Assembly (NCBI RefSeq): GCF_042676605.1
Contig: NZ_JBHTHQ010000021.1
Span: 310,001-374,000 of the forward strand
Source of the DNA: Alloscardovia venturai
Lineage (GTDB): Bacteria > Actinomycetota > Actinomycetes > Actinomycetales > Bifidobacteriaceae
Length of the DNA stretch: 64,000 nt
Direction of reading: 5' to 3'
The translations under genes and the position numbers were made by a program. A model generated the notes under the pieces. It had not been told where the DNA came from and made no database searches. It worked only from the letters and a program-made list of their open reading frames with translations. Below are positions 36,853 to 44,416 of the stretch, in pieces (positions within the stretch are counted from its first letter, which is position 1; each line of letters begins with the position of its first letter).

Positions 36853-37581
36853 CTATTGTTGTGGACTTGCTGAATACGTAGAGTCTGACGATGCAGGTGG
36901 ATTGGATAGACGAGTTGCCTCAGACACAGGTGCCTGACCATATGTTGGCACGTTTAGCGGTGGCTGCGGTTGAGGTATCTGCTGTGTAGGATTTACCTGC
37001 ACAGACTCATTATCACCAGTATTCATGGGCGTCTGCTGTGCAAATTTCGAAGCATCGTATGACTGTGCTGATGCAGCACCTCGATAAGGCATATAGCTCA
37101 AAACTGGCAACGACGATGCTGGGACCTTCTGAGTGTAATTGATTTTCAAGAGGACAGCCGCGATAGCAATCGTCATGAGCGATATAAGAATAGATGCTAC
37201 AAGGATGACTACGAGATTAACTCCTGGGACGAAAGAACCGACTACGGCCACAACCCACGTAATGCACTGTGCACGTGTCATATTGCGTAACGCATATGAT
37301 TCCGGTTTTTGGAATTGAGGGTAACGTAAGCGTTCCTCAGCTTCACGACTTCCAATAAATGCGCCTATGACCATCAATACGCTTGATACAGCAAACACAA
37401 TGACATAAAAACCTATAGATAGAACTGTACTCTCAGAAAGAGAAATATCATCTGAATTCGCAAAATGCTGCCAACCAACGATGTCGAATATCTCAGCAGC
37501 AAGTGCAATTACACTCAGGAGGAATATAAAAGCAGGAACCTGCCACCACGCAATCTTAGCAATTTTTACCGTAGTACCCAT
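36853..37581 (-). CDS. membrane protein with Pro/Gln-rich tail, unknown function
   Basis: 242 aa. Four hydrophobic helices in the first 155 residues (VPAFIFLLSVIALAAEIFDIV, VLSIGFYVIVFAVSSVLMVIGAF, WVVAVVGSFVPGVNLVVILVASILISL...), then an 85-residue tail rich in Gln, Pro, Ser and Ala that looks disordered. No family recognised. ATG 37581 follows AAGGAGAAAAC. Divergent from the broken fthC gene. Confidence 0.6.
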   Translation of the reverse strand: MGTTVKIAKIAWWQVPAFIFLLSVIALAAEIFDIVGWQHFANSDDISLSESTVLSIGFYVIVFAVSSVLMVIGAFIGSREAEERLRYPQFQKPESYALRNMTRAQCITWVVAVVGSFVPGVNLVVILVASILISLMTIAIAAVLLKINYTQKVPASSLPVLSYMPYRGAASAQSYDASKFAQQTPMNTGDNESVQVNPTQQIPQPQPPLNVPTYGQAPVSEATRLSNPPASSDSTYSASPQQ

Positions 37582-37703
37582 GTTTTCTCCTTGTGATGAA
37601 TCTCATTGAAACTATGAACACCTTACACGAAACATATGTCTTAACGAGCGTCCTAGCGAGGTGGATTTCTCAAGTACAGCGCATACACACTAAACTCGTA
37701 TTT

Positions 37704-38242
37704 ATGGAAACCCAGCATACAAAGCAGCAGATTCGTGCTCATATGCTTTCTGTACTGAAGAGGCGAAATCCAGTAAGAAAACTCCATGATGACTTATTAC
37801 TAACCCAAAAATTGATTGAGCATCCTCGATATCAAGAAGCGAATACCGTCGCAGTATTTATGAGCATGGATTTTGAATTTATACTATGGGAATTATCAGC
37901 AATGCTTTAGCTTGCAAAAAGCATGTCGTGATTCCTCGCACATTACCTCACAGTGATATGGAATTCGTCAAGTATAATTCAGCATGGCTTTCTCTTACGC
38001 ATTTCGGCGTCCTTGAGCCTGTAAATGGTCAAGTCTTCGAGCCACACACAATTGACCTTATGATAGTTCCCGCACTTGCAGTAAATCAACGTGGATACCG
38101 CATAGGCTTTGGTGGCGGATATTATGACCGATACCTCAAGAAGTACACTGGACACACAGTAAGCCTTGTGTACAATTTTCAGCATGCTGAATTTGACAGT
38201 GACACATTCGACGTTCCCATTCAGCATCTCATAACGCTATAG
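37704..38242 (+). pseudogene. fthC: 5-formyltetrahydrofolate cyclo-ligase, frameshifted
   Basis: 5-formyl-THF to 5,10-methenyl-THF (folate salvage). Two overlapping reading frames together give the full protein: METQHTKQQIRAHML...FMSMDFEF from 37704, then TMGIISNALACKKHVVIPRTL... to 38242, containing EPVN, IDLMIVPALAVN and the GFGGGYYDRYL nucleotide/substrate motif. The break is at GAATTT|ATACTATG (37876-37888): restoring one base would give EFDTMGIIS, matching the family E-x-DT. So a one-base deletion, a genuine lesion or a sequencing error. A TAAACT box at 37691-37696 puts the transcription start at the ATG. Confidence 0.8.
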
Positions 38243-38279
38243 TAGTAGAGAAAATCTAGATGCTCAGTGTCTCTGCACA

Positions 38280-39410
38280 TCACAAAGTGATACCAAGATA
38301 ATCTTTCATCATTCGCCAATCCCAGAACTTACGCCATGAGTGAGCAAGCTGTACACGCTTCTTATTATCCTGATTTTGCTGATAGCTCCAGTAAAATTGT
38401 GCTCGCACACCCGCGTTATTGTAAGTTTTTAGCTGCATATGAGCAAACGACTGTGTAAAAGATTCATCGCGTTTGCTCAGCTGATTTTCAAGACACCACT
38501 CGCCCACCATGACATCGACACCAGTGGCACGAACCACGCGAAGACGCAACTGAATGATTTTAAGAAATATACGGTATACATTCTCGCATTGTTGGGTAGT
38601 GCCGATGAACTTTTGTAGATACTGGGGAATCATACCTTCCATAGCTGTGATATAAATGTGTGTGTCTATGGCGATGTTTTTCATCCTCTTGAACCGCGGC
38701 GTCATAAAGACTGGCACCCATGTCATAAGCCGAAAGCCATCGTGGAAAACAATGACTTTATCGTCACTCATGACACATCTTAGTCGTGTGTATGCTGCCT
38801 TATAGAAATGTTTCAGAAAACGCATGGGTACATGGCATGACCCCTGAGACTCCGTTTCATCTCGCGGCGGATAAGTTCTCTTGTTCAGTTGCCAAACAAG
38901 CCAACTTGCAGGCTCATTCAAAACTTCAATACCATAGAGCGCAGGATGCGTACCGTAACGGAGACCAAGCCGTTCAAGTACGCTAAGTGCAAAAAGCACT
39001 TCTTTCTCATTCATCCACCAGCGAGATACACCCGATAATCCACCGTTATCGAAACCATTCTGGCTTCCTGGCACAGTGTGGAGGTCGAGGAGGATTTGCA
39101 TGTCATACTTCTGGGCCCATTCAAATGCCTTATCCACGTATTCAATGCAGCCGATAAAAGGCGCCCTATCGCCGAAAACAAAGTATGGGACAGGCAGCCT
39201 CACAAGTTTTACACCGTTATGCGCGAGTTCACCAAAATCTGCCTCAGTGATGTATGCGTCACGATGTATGGTCATACGTTCTCTTAATTCATCACGTGAA
39301 AGAGAACGTGCCAGCCACACCTCGTCATCAGCATCTGTTCCTGTGAAAGCATCACTATCCATCCATTTTTCGAGGACGAGCCAATTTCCTAAATTTACGC
39401 CAGCTTGCAT
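38280..39410 (-). CDS. GH5 family glycoside hydrolase (exo-beta-1,3-glucanase-like)
   Basis: (beta/alpha)8 glycosidase of about 376 aa. Starts with MQAGVNLGNWLVLEKWM, typical of the fungal-type exo-1,3-beta-glucanase branch of GH5; acid/base Glu in YGIEVLNEP and nucleophile Glu in VMVGEWCLENQ; LLDLHTVPGSQNGFDNGG is the substrate-binding loop. No signal peptide, so it is probably cytosolic and acts on imported oligosaccharides. ATG 39410 is preferred (GAGGTGAG just ahead); an open frame extends 65 codons upstream but overlaps another gene's promoter. Confidence 0.86.
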   Translation of the reverse strand: MQAGVNLGNWLVLEKWMDSDAFTGTDADDEVWLARSLSRDELRERMTIHRDAYITEADFGELAHNGVKLVRLPVPYFVFGDRAPFIGCIEYVDKAFEWAQKYDMQILLDLHTVPGSQNGFDNGGLSGVSRWWMNEKEVLFALSVLERLGLRYGTHPALYGIEVLNEPASWLVWQLNKRTYPPRDETESQGSCHVPMRFLKHFYKAAYTRLRCVMSDDKVIVFHDGFRLMTWVPVFMTPRFKRMKNIAIDTHIYITAMEGMIPQYLQKFIGTTQQCENVYRIFLKIIQLRLRVVRATGVDVMVGEWCLENQLSKRDESFTQSFAHMQLKTYNNAGVRAQFYWSYQQNQDNKKRVQLAHSWRKFWDWRMMKDYLGITL

Positions 39411-39470
39411 ACTCACCTCATTTATACCATGTAAAATTATACCTATCCATCTGCGATGAAAGGACATAAC

Positions 39471-39662
39471 ATGGATCCAATGCAAGTATTTACCCAAGTA
39501 AAAGAGCTTATCGAAAAGAAAGATATCGAGGGTGCAAAGAAGTTCGTCGAAGAAAATAAAGATCAGCTTGGCGACTATCTTGAGCAGGCCCAAGCACTTC
39601 TTCAAGGTAATGAAGTTGCTAATAATGCGCTTAACGCCGTTAAAGGTCTCTTTGGCAAGTAA
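39471..39662 (+). CDS. small helical protein of unknown function
   Basis: 63 aa, two charged amphipathic helices (QVFTQVKELIEKKDIEGAKK, DYLEQAQALLQGNEVANNAL) ending in a conserved-looking KGLFGK. ATG 39471 is preferred because AAAGGA lies 8 nt ahead; an in-frame ATG five codons earlier has none. Divergent from the GH5 gene, 60 bp apart. Resembles short actinobacterial proteins of unknown role. Confidence 0.6.
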   Translation: MDPMQVFTQVKELIEKKDIEGAKKFVEENKDQLGDYLEQAQALLQGNEVANNALNAVKGLFGK

Positions 39663-39734
39663 AACTTCCGATTAATGAACTGGCAGCATTATCCTCTTTC
39701 CTGCTTCATGCGCGTGAGGAAATCTTGTCTTATC

Positions 39735-40079
39735 TCAGTCATTCAAGATTTTTAGCGTTTTCATACGCCTTCTCAAGTCAATATTTCTTACAATGACCCA
39801 TAGAATCATAAATGAGCCGAGCGCAACGATAAGGCCGAACAAGACATGCAGACTAAGAAAGAGGATAATACCCACAATCGTCATAATCGCAAAAAGAGTA
39901 AGAAATCTTAGAAGGCTTCGGACAAGATTGCGCGCTAACTGAATTAACCGATCTTGAGCATCGTGTGTAAGATAAGCAGGATGATAGTCTAAATTCTCCG
40001 GTTGCTTCGCTTCGATTATACGTTGAAAAACGTAGCAGAGAACCGCTACTACAATGATACCGACAATAAGTAGAGCCAA
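39735..40079 (-). CDS. small membrane protein of unknown function
   Basis: 114 aa: N-terminal helix (ALLIVGIIVVAVLCYVFQRII), a charged linker, then two more hydrophobic helices. No family recognised. Follows the next gene by 6 bp, so the two form a pair. Confidence 0.5.
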   Translation of the reverse strand: MALLIVGIIVVAVLCYVFQRIIEAKQPENLDYHPAYLTHDAQDRLIQLARNLVRSLLRFLTLFAIMTIVGIILFLSLHVLFGLIVALGSFMILWVIVRNIDLRRRMKTLKILND

Positions 40080-40085
40080 GTCCAG

Positions 40086-40298
40086 TTACGTTGTCGCAAT
40101 GCTCCTATACATTCGATTCAGCACGATTGCCAAGATACTCGTAAGCAGTGTAAAACCGGCAGTTTCTTTGAGTAAAATCCGTGCTCTAGAACGATATCGC
40201 TCGGTATCGTATTCTGCTGAGAAAAGTTTTGCCGTATCAGAGCCAAAAAAGTACAATGTCTTCCCATCATGAAAAATCTCAATTTTAGAGTTTCGCAT
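40086..40298 (-). CDS. small protein with one C-terminal membrane helix
   Basis: 70 aa: a soluble N-terminal half (KIEIFHDGKTLYFFGSDTAKLF) and a C-terminal hydrophobic helix (AGFTLLTSILAIVLNRMY). Unrecognised. Co-oriented with, and 6 bp from, the membrane gene at 39735. Confidence 0.45.
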   Translation of the reverse strand: MRNSKIEIFHDGKTLYFFGSDTAKLFSAEYDTERYRSRARILLKETAGFTLLTSILAIVLNRMYRSIATT

Positions 40299-40349
40299 TC
40301 TTTTCCACCCCTGTCGCTGCTATAACTTTTGGACTGAATGTATTATTTC

Positions 40350-41747
40350 TCAGCAGAATGAGACTTCTCCATACTTATTTACCCCAGTTCTAGAGAGCAC
40401 TACTACCGTCTCAACATGATGAGTCATCGGGTAGATATCGTGAGCATGAATGAAACTCAACTCATAGCCCTTCTCCCTAAATACCGCAATGTCACGTGCA
40501 AGTGACGCAGGGTCGCATGATACATAAATGACAACTGGAGTCTGAGCTTGAGCAATTTGCTCAACAACTTTCTTACCAGCACCAGCACGAGGCGGGTCGA
40601 GGACTACAAGCTTTGGCGCTGCTAATTCTGACAAATTTTTCTTGAGATGTCTCAGCGATTGAAGTACATCGCCAGCTATCTCCGTTATATTTTCGACGTT
40701 GTTGCGCTCTGCATTCTTCACCGCAGATGATACAGCTTGCTGTGACCCTTCAATAGCAAGAACTTGCCCATGCGGAACGATACGCGATGCTAACGGTACA
40801 GTAAAAAGACCAGACCCAGAGTACAAATCCCAAATCACATCATCGTCGGAAAGTTTTTCTGTTTTAAGAGCGAAATCTTGTGCAAGTTTCAGTACATCGC
40901 GCACAAGTACCTGCGGAGCCATGCGGTGCATCTGCCAAAATCCCGAAGCAAGAACACTGTACTCGCATGCCTTACCATCGGCAAGTTCCACACGTTCGCG
41001 AACGTACTCTCGACCTTCTTTAAGTTCATGATTGACAAGTAACGCCCAGTTGCCGGATTCAACGTCACTTGTCTGACCATCTCGTGGTTCAGGAGCTGTG
41101 ATACGGATATGATCGCCCGGTTCAAAACGAAGGTTAAATAAATCAAGATGCTCTGCTACTTCAAGAACCTGCTTGGAAGCAAGCGGCATATCTTTTACCC
41201 GTACACGGTCATGCGATTCACGGCGGCGCATAGAAACATAGCCGAGGTCATCGGCAATGAATTCAGCACGTGTACGCCAATGCAACCCGCCAACTCCCGC
41301 CTCTTCATCTTGCGGAACTCGTAAGACGGGAACATGAGGATCATCCACTTTCCCGATACGGCGTAACTGCTCTTCAATGCTCGTTCGCTTCCACACAAGC
41401 TGACCATCTAACGACACGTGTGTGAGGTCTGCACCTCCAACTCCTCCGCCCCATGCAAGCGGTCCAGCAAGTGGCCAACTTGGATCTACTCGATAGCTAG
41501 ATGCCTCATATACTTTAGTGACTTCTGCAGTCCAAAACCGGTCTTTTCTATTGTGCGGTTCATCAATGCGTATGCGTACTTTTTCACCAGGCAAAGCGAA
41601 TCGCACGAAAACGACCCGGCCATCAATATGCGCTATGCATCGTCCCTGATCTGCAAAACGCTCAATTTCTACATCTGCTTCGAGACGTCCCTCACCGACA
41701 GCTTCTAGTTGAGGTGTCAGTTCGCTCTCATTCGTCAAATCTACCAT
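40350..41747 (-). CDS. TrmA/RlmD-type RNA (uracil-5) methyltransferase
   Basis: SAM-dependent m5U methyltransferase for rRNA or tRNA. 465 aa: N-terminal TRAM domain (ADVEIERFADQGRCIAHIDG), a middle region with RTRAEFIADD, then the Rossmann domain DLYSGSGLFTVPLA, VVLDPPRAGAGKKVV and YVSCDPASLARDI with the catalytic Cys. The Fe-S cysteines of E. coli RlmD are absent: WGGGVGGADLTHV stands where Cys-rich CGGC-x-x-H would be, which I believe is common in actinobacteria. Which uridine is modified is not readable. Confidence 0.85.
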   Translation of the reverse strand: MVDLTNESELTPQLEAVGEGRLEADVEIERFADQGRCIAHIDGRVVFVRFALPGEKVRIRIDEPHNRKDRFWTAEVTKVYEASSYRVDPSWPLAGPLAWGGGVGGADLTHVSLDGQLVWKRTSIEEQLRRIGKVDDPHVPVLRVPQDEEAGVGGLHWRTRAEFIADDLGYVSMRRRESHDRVRVKDMPLASKQVLEVAEHLDLFNLRFEPGDHIRITAPEPRDGQTSDVESGNWALLVNHELKEGREYVRERVELADGKACEYSVLASGFWQMHRMAPQVLVRDVLKLAQDFALKTEKLSDDDVIWDLYSGSGLFTVPLASRIVPHGQVLAIEGSQQAVSSAVKNAERNNVENITEIAGDVLQSLRHLKKNLSELAAPKLVVLDPPRAGAGKKVVEQIAQAQTPVVIYVSCDPASLARDIAVFREKGYELSFIHAHDIYPMTHHVETVVVLSRTGVNKYGEVSFC

Positions 41748-41759
41748 TTATCCATTCCT

Positions 41760-42437
41760 CTATTCTTCGATGGAATCTTCTTGAGAAGAAACTGACTGAG
41801 TCAGTTGCGCTGTACTCTGTCGAGCAGGTTTAATAATGACCCACGATACAAGAAGCGCGATAGCAAAGAGCGGAATTCCAGTAATGATTCGTACTATGCC
41901 GAGTGCTGCGATATTACGCGCCACATAGAGCGGTATTTCTGCAATAAGTCGTATCGCAAAAACTGCAATCCATACCCACGTCACTTGCATATACGTGCGA
42001 TTCATAAAATTGTGCTCATCGCTGGGGCTTAAAGTTTTCATTAACCAGCCGATTGCAGGTCTTCCCACGATGATGCTTACAAAAAGCACAATGAGGAAAA
42101 GCGCGTTAATAAGAATACCTGGAGTATAAAAACTGCGCGCCGAACCACTAAGCATTGCAACGATGACGGATACAATCGTCAATATTAAGCCTGATGCAGC
42201 ACCCATAAGAGTTTGTTTTTGTACAAGGCGTACAACCACTATCACAACAAGTACAAAACTGACAATTCCGATGCTGAGACCAAGATTTGAGCTTGCCATA
42301 TATGCGATGATGAAGCTCAAAAATGGAACTATAGACTCTGCTATGCCTCTTATCCCGCCAATCGCATGCCACACGGAAAAATTATCAGTAGAATGTGCGA
42401 GCGACCTCAGTCCTGTATCGTCTGCTTGAGAGCTCAT
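41760..42437 (-). CDS. DUF3159 domain membrane protein
   Basis: 225 aa, six predicted helices, with FSVWHAIGGIRGIAESIVPFLSFIIAY, the N-terminal DUF3159 signature, and GRPAIGWLMKTLSP later. Conserved in actinobacteria beside DUF3710 and often near dut or trk genes; function unknown. Eight bp after DUF3710, one transcript. Confidence 0.88.
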   Translation of the reverse strand: MSSQADDTGLRSLAHSTDNFSVWHAIGGIRGIAESIVPFLSFIIAYMASSNLGLSIGIVSFVLVVIVVVRLVQKQTLMGAASGLILTIVSVIVAMLSGSARSFYTPGILINALFLIVLFVSIIVGRPAIGWLMKTLSPSDEHNFMNRTYMQVTWVWIAVFAIRLIAEIPLYVARNIAALGIVRIITGIPLFAIALLVSWVIIKPARQSTAQLTQSVSSQEDSIEE

Positions 42438-42445
42438 AATCTCAC

Positions 42446-43237
42446 TTAGCGCATTTCTGAGAAGAGCGGACCGCGACGAAGAGTCTGCTTAACTTGGCTC
42501 TGCTGTGCATATCCATCTGGATCTTCTGGAAGCTCTAATGTGCTATGGTCATCCTTTTCCTCGTCAGTATCCTTACTTGCTTCTTCCATCTCTTTCATCT
42601 GAGAAGGCGTAAGCGGTCGGCTTAAGAATACTCGATCTCGTGGAGCTAAAGGCTCACTACCACGATTGATAACTGAGTCAGAGAAGAACTTATCAAGCGC
42701 CTGCTTTTCTTCACTATCCTCGTCTGTTGCGGCAGGACCAGTAAAGATACCGCGCACCATCCAACGAGGACCATCTACACCTACAATTCGAGATACAACT
42801 TCCGTACCTTGTACGTGGACAGGAAGAAGAATCTCTTTGCCGAAAACTCCATCCTTTTCCTGTGCTTTGGAACGATTCTCGAGAAATTCTGTACGGATAT
42901 CGTCCCACAGTCCCATAGATTTTGGTGCTGCAAACACTTCCATCTCTAGTGACGACTTGCCATATGTAATAGTGGCACTAATGATGTTCCCATCACTCGT
43001 CGATGCTTTCAGCCTCAGTTCGATGCCAAAGAGGAAAGGAAGATACAAGGCACCCATATTGAGATATTCATCATAATCTGGCGCATTTTCATCGTTGATG
43101 TCCCATGGACCATGAACAGCGCTATCCTCGCTGTTTTCCGCTTCTCCTGTATCAGCCGCTTTTTCAACCTCATCAATCACATCATCGTGATTATCCTTCT
43201 TGCTTCTACGCGACTTACCAAAACCGAAGAGTCCCAT
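42446..43237 (-). CDS. DUF3710 domain protein
   Basis: About 263 aa, soluble, acidic. GPWDINDENAPDYDEYLNMGALYLP and GTEVVSRIVGVDGPRWMVRGIFTGPA are DUF3710 hallmarks; it starts MGLFGFGKSRR, the family's usual N-terminus, with AAGGACAG upstream, so ATG 43237 is preferred to the earlier in-frame GTG. Function unknown. Confidence 0.9.
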   Translation of the reverse strand: MGLFGFGKSRRSKKDNHDDVIDEVEKAADTGEAENSEDSAVHGPWDINDENAPDYDEYLNMGALYLPFLFGIELRLKASTSDGNIISATITYGKSSLEMEVFAAPKSMGLWDDIRTEFLENRSKAQEKDGVFGKEILLPVHVQGTEVVSRIVGVDGPRWMVRGIFTGPAATDEDSEEKQALDKFFSDSVINRGSEPLAPRDRVFLSRPLTPSQMKEMEEASKDTDEEKDDHSTLELPEDPDGYAQQSQVKQTLRRGPLFSEMR

Positions 43238-43290
43238 GTCTGTCCTTTCGACCACACTACTGTGATTAACAGTACCGTATACACCTTAAA

Positions 43291-43348
43291 AAATACTGAA
43301 TACTCTATGAATGGCGTGTTTTACACTCTAAAGTCACGAGAGTATTCA
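43291..43348 (-). terminator. inverted repeat with T6, likely terminator of the exonuclease gene
   Basis: Perfect 10-bp repeat AGAGTATTCA / TGAATACTCT (43339-43348 and 43297-43306) with a 32-nt interval. On the minus strand the second arm is followed by GTATTTTTTA. It is 60 bp after the exonuclease stop and 60 bp before DUF3710. The loop is unusually long, so an operator is possible. Confidence 0.5.
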
Positions 43349-43407
43349 ATTTTGCATAATCGTTTTGCGCTATGAGAGTATTTGCTCAGCGGTTTTTTAA
43401 TCTTTCC

Positions 43408-44268
43408 TTACACATCGTAGCTAATGGTCAGTGGTGCGTGGTCCGACCAGCGGGCATCATAGGAAGGTGCCCTGTCGATGACAAATCCACGCGCTTGCTG
43501 TGCAAGCTCAGGCGTCGCAAACTGATAGTCGATGCGCCAACCAGTGTTATTGTCAAAAGCTTTTCCGCGCTGGGACCACCATGTATACGGACCTTGTATG
43601 TCTCCAGCGAGATCACGCATGACATCAACGTACTCAAGTTCATTAAGCCACGTGTCGATGTAAACACGCTCCTCAGGAAGAAAGCCGGCAGATTTTTCAT
43701 TAGCTTTTGCATTTTTAATGTCGATAGGAGTATGAGCGATATTAAAATCTCCACACAAAACAGCCTGATTACCGCCTCGAGCAGCTGTTTCTTGAAGTTC
43801 GCGCATGCGACCAGTCATAGCTTCTAAGAAGCGGAATTTCTGATCCATTTTGTCTGGATGATCCACATTCCCCGCGTGCACATAGACACTCACAACTGTG
43901 ACAATATATCCCTGCGGTGTTTGAACATCTGACTCAATCCAACGTCCAGAATCTACGTCTTCTTCTAGCCCGGGAAGTCCAAAACGCTGATCCATGACTG
44001 GCAACGCAGAGAGCAGACCCACCCCTGCGCGACCTTTAATACGGCAGACTTCATTTTGCGTATGCAACGGTTCTGTCATCGAAGCAGCTCGGGATGATGA
44101 AGCATAAATTGCGCTAATTTCATCAAATATAGGATTAATCTCATCCTGAGGAGCTCGTACTTCTTGCATAGCCCATATATCAGGGACATTCTGCTCAACC
44201 CAGCTATACATATCTTTACGCTTCGCTGCACGAATTCCATTGAGATTAGACGTCGTAACTGAAATCAT
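43408..44268 (-). CDS. xth: exodeoxyribonuclease III / AP endonuclease
   Basis: Base-excision repair nuclease of the EEP family. 286 aa from ATG 44268: TSNLNGIRAAKRK, MQEVRAP (metal-binding Glu), LCGDFNIAHTPID (GDxN), WSDHAPLTISY (catalytic SDH). An open frame extends 17 codons further up, without family support. The ribosome binding site is weak (AAGAAAG). Confidence 0.93.
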   Translation of the reverse strand: MISVTTSNLNGIRAAKRKDMYSWVEQNVPDIWAMQEVRAPQDEINPIFDEISAIYASSSRAASMTEPLHTQNEVCRIKGRAGVGLLSALPVMDQRFGLPGLEEDVDSGRWIESDVQTPQGYIVTVVSVYVHAGNVDHPDKMDQKFRFLEAMTGRMRELQETAARGGNQAVLCGDFNIAHTPIDIKNAKANEKSAGFLPEERVYIDTWLNELEYVDVMRDLAGDIQGPYTWWSQRGKAFDNNTGWRIDYQFATPELAQQARGFVIDRAPSYDARWSDHAPLTISYDV

Positions 44269-44318
44269 AAAAGTATCTTTCTTGATGTCTGCGTATATGC
44301 TCTGCACATTCCTATACA

Positions 44319-44345
44319 AGAAGGCGCCGTAATCCGACGCCTTCT
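44319..44345 (-). terminator. hairpin in the gap after the peptide transporter operon
   Basis: AGAAGGCG / CGCCTTCT stem, 11-nt loop, between the OppDF stop (44417) and the exonuclease start (44268). On the minus strand it is followed by TTG, so weak as an intrinsic terminator. Confidence 0.45.
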
Positions 44346-44416
44346 GTGTACTGTTGCTGGACTCTAGTGTACCTTACCGTTTACCGACACGCATGGATGT
44401 TGTGCCAGTCCTAGCT

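Noticed and set aside
39411..39605. 65-codon N-terminal extension of the GH5 protein
   Set aside because: Overlaps the divergent small gene, lacks a ribosome binding site, and the family starts at MQAGVNLG.
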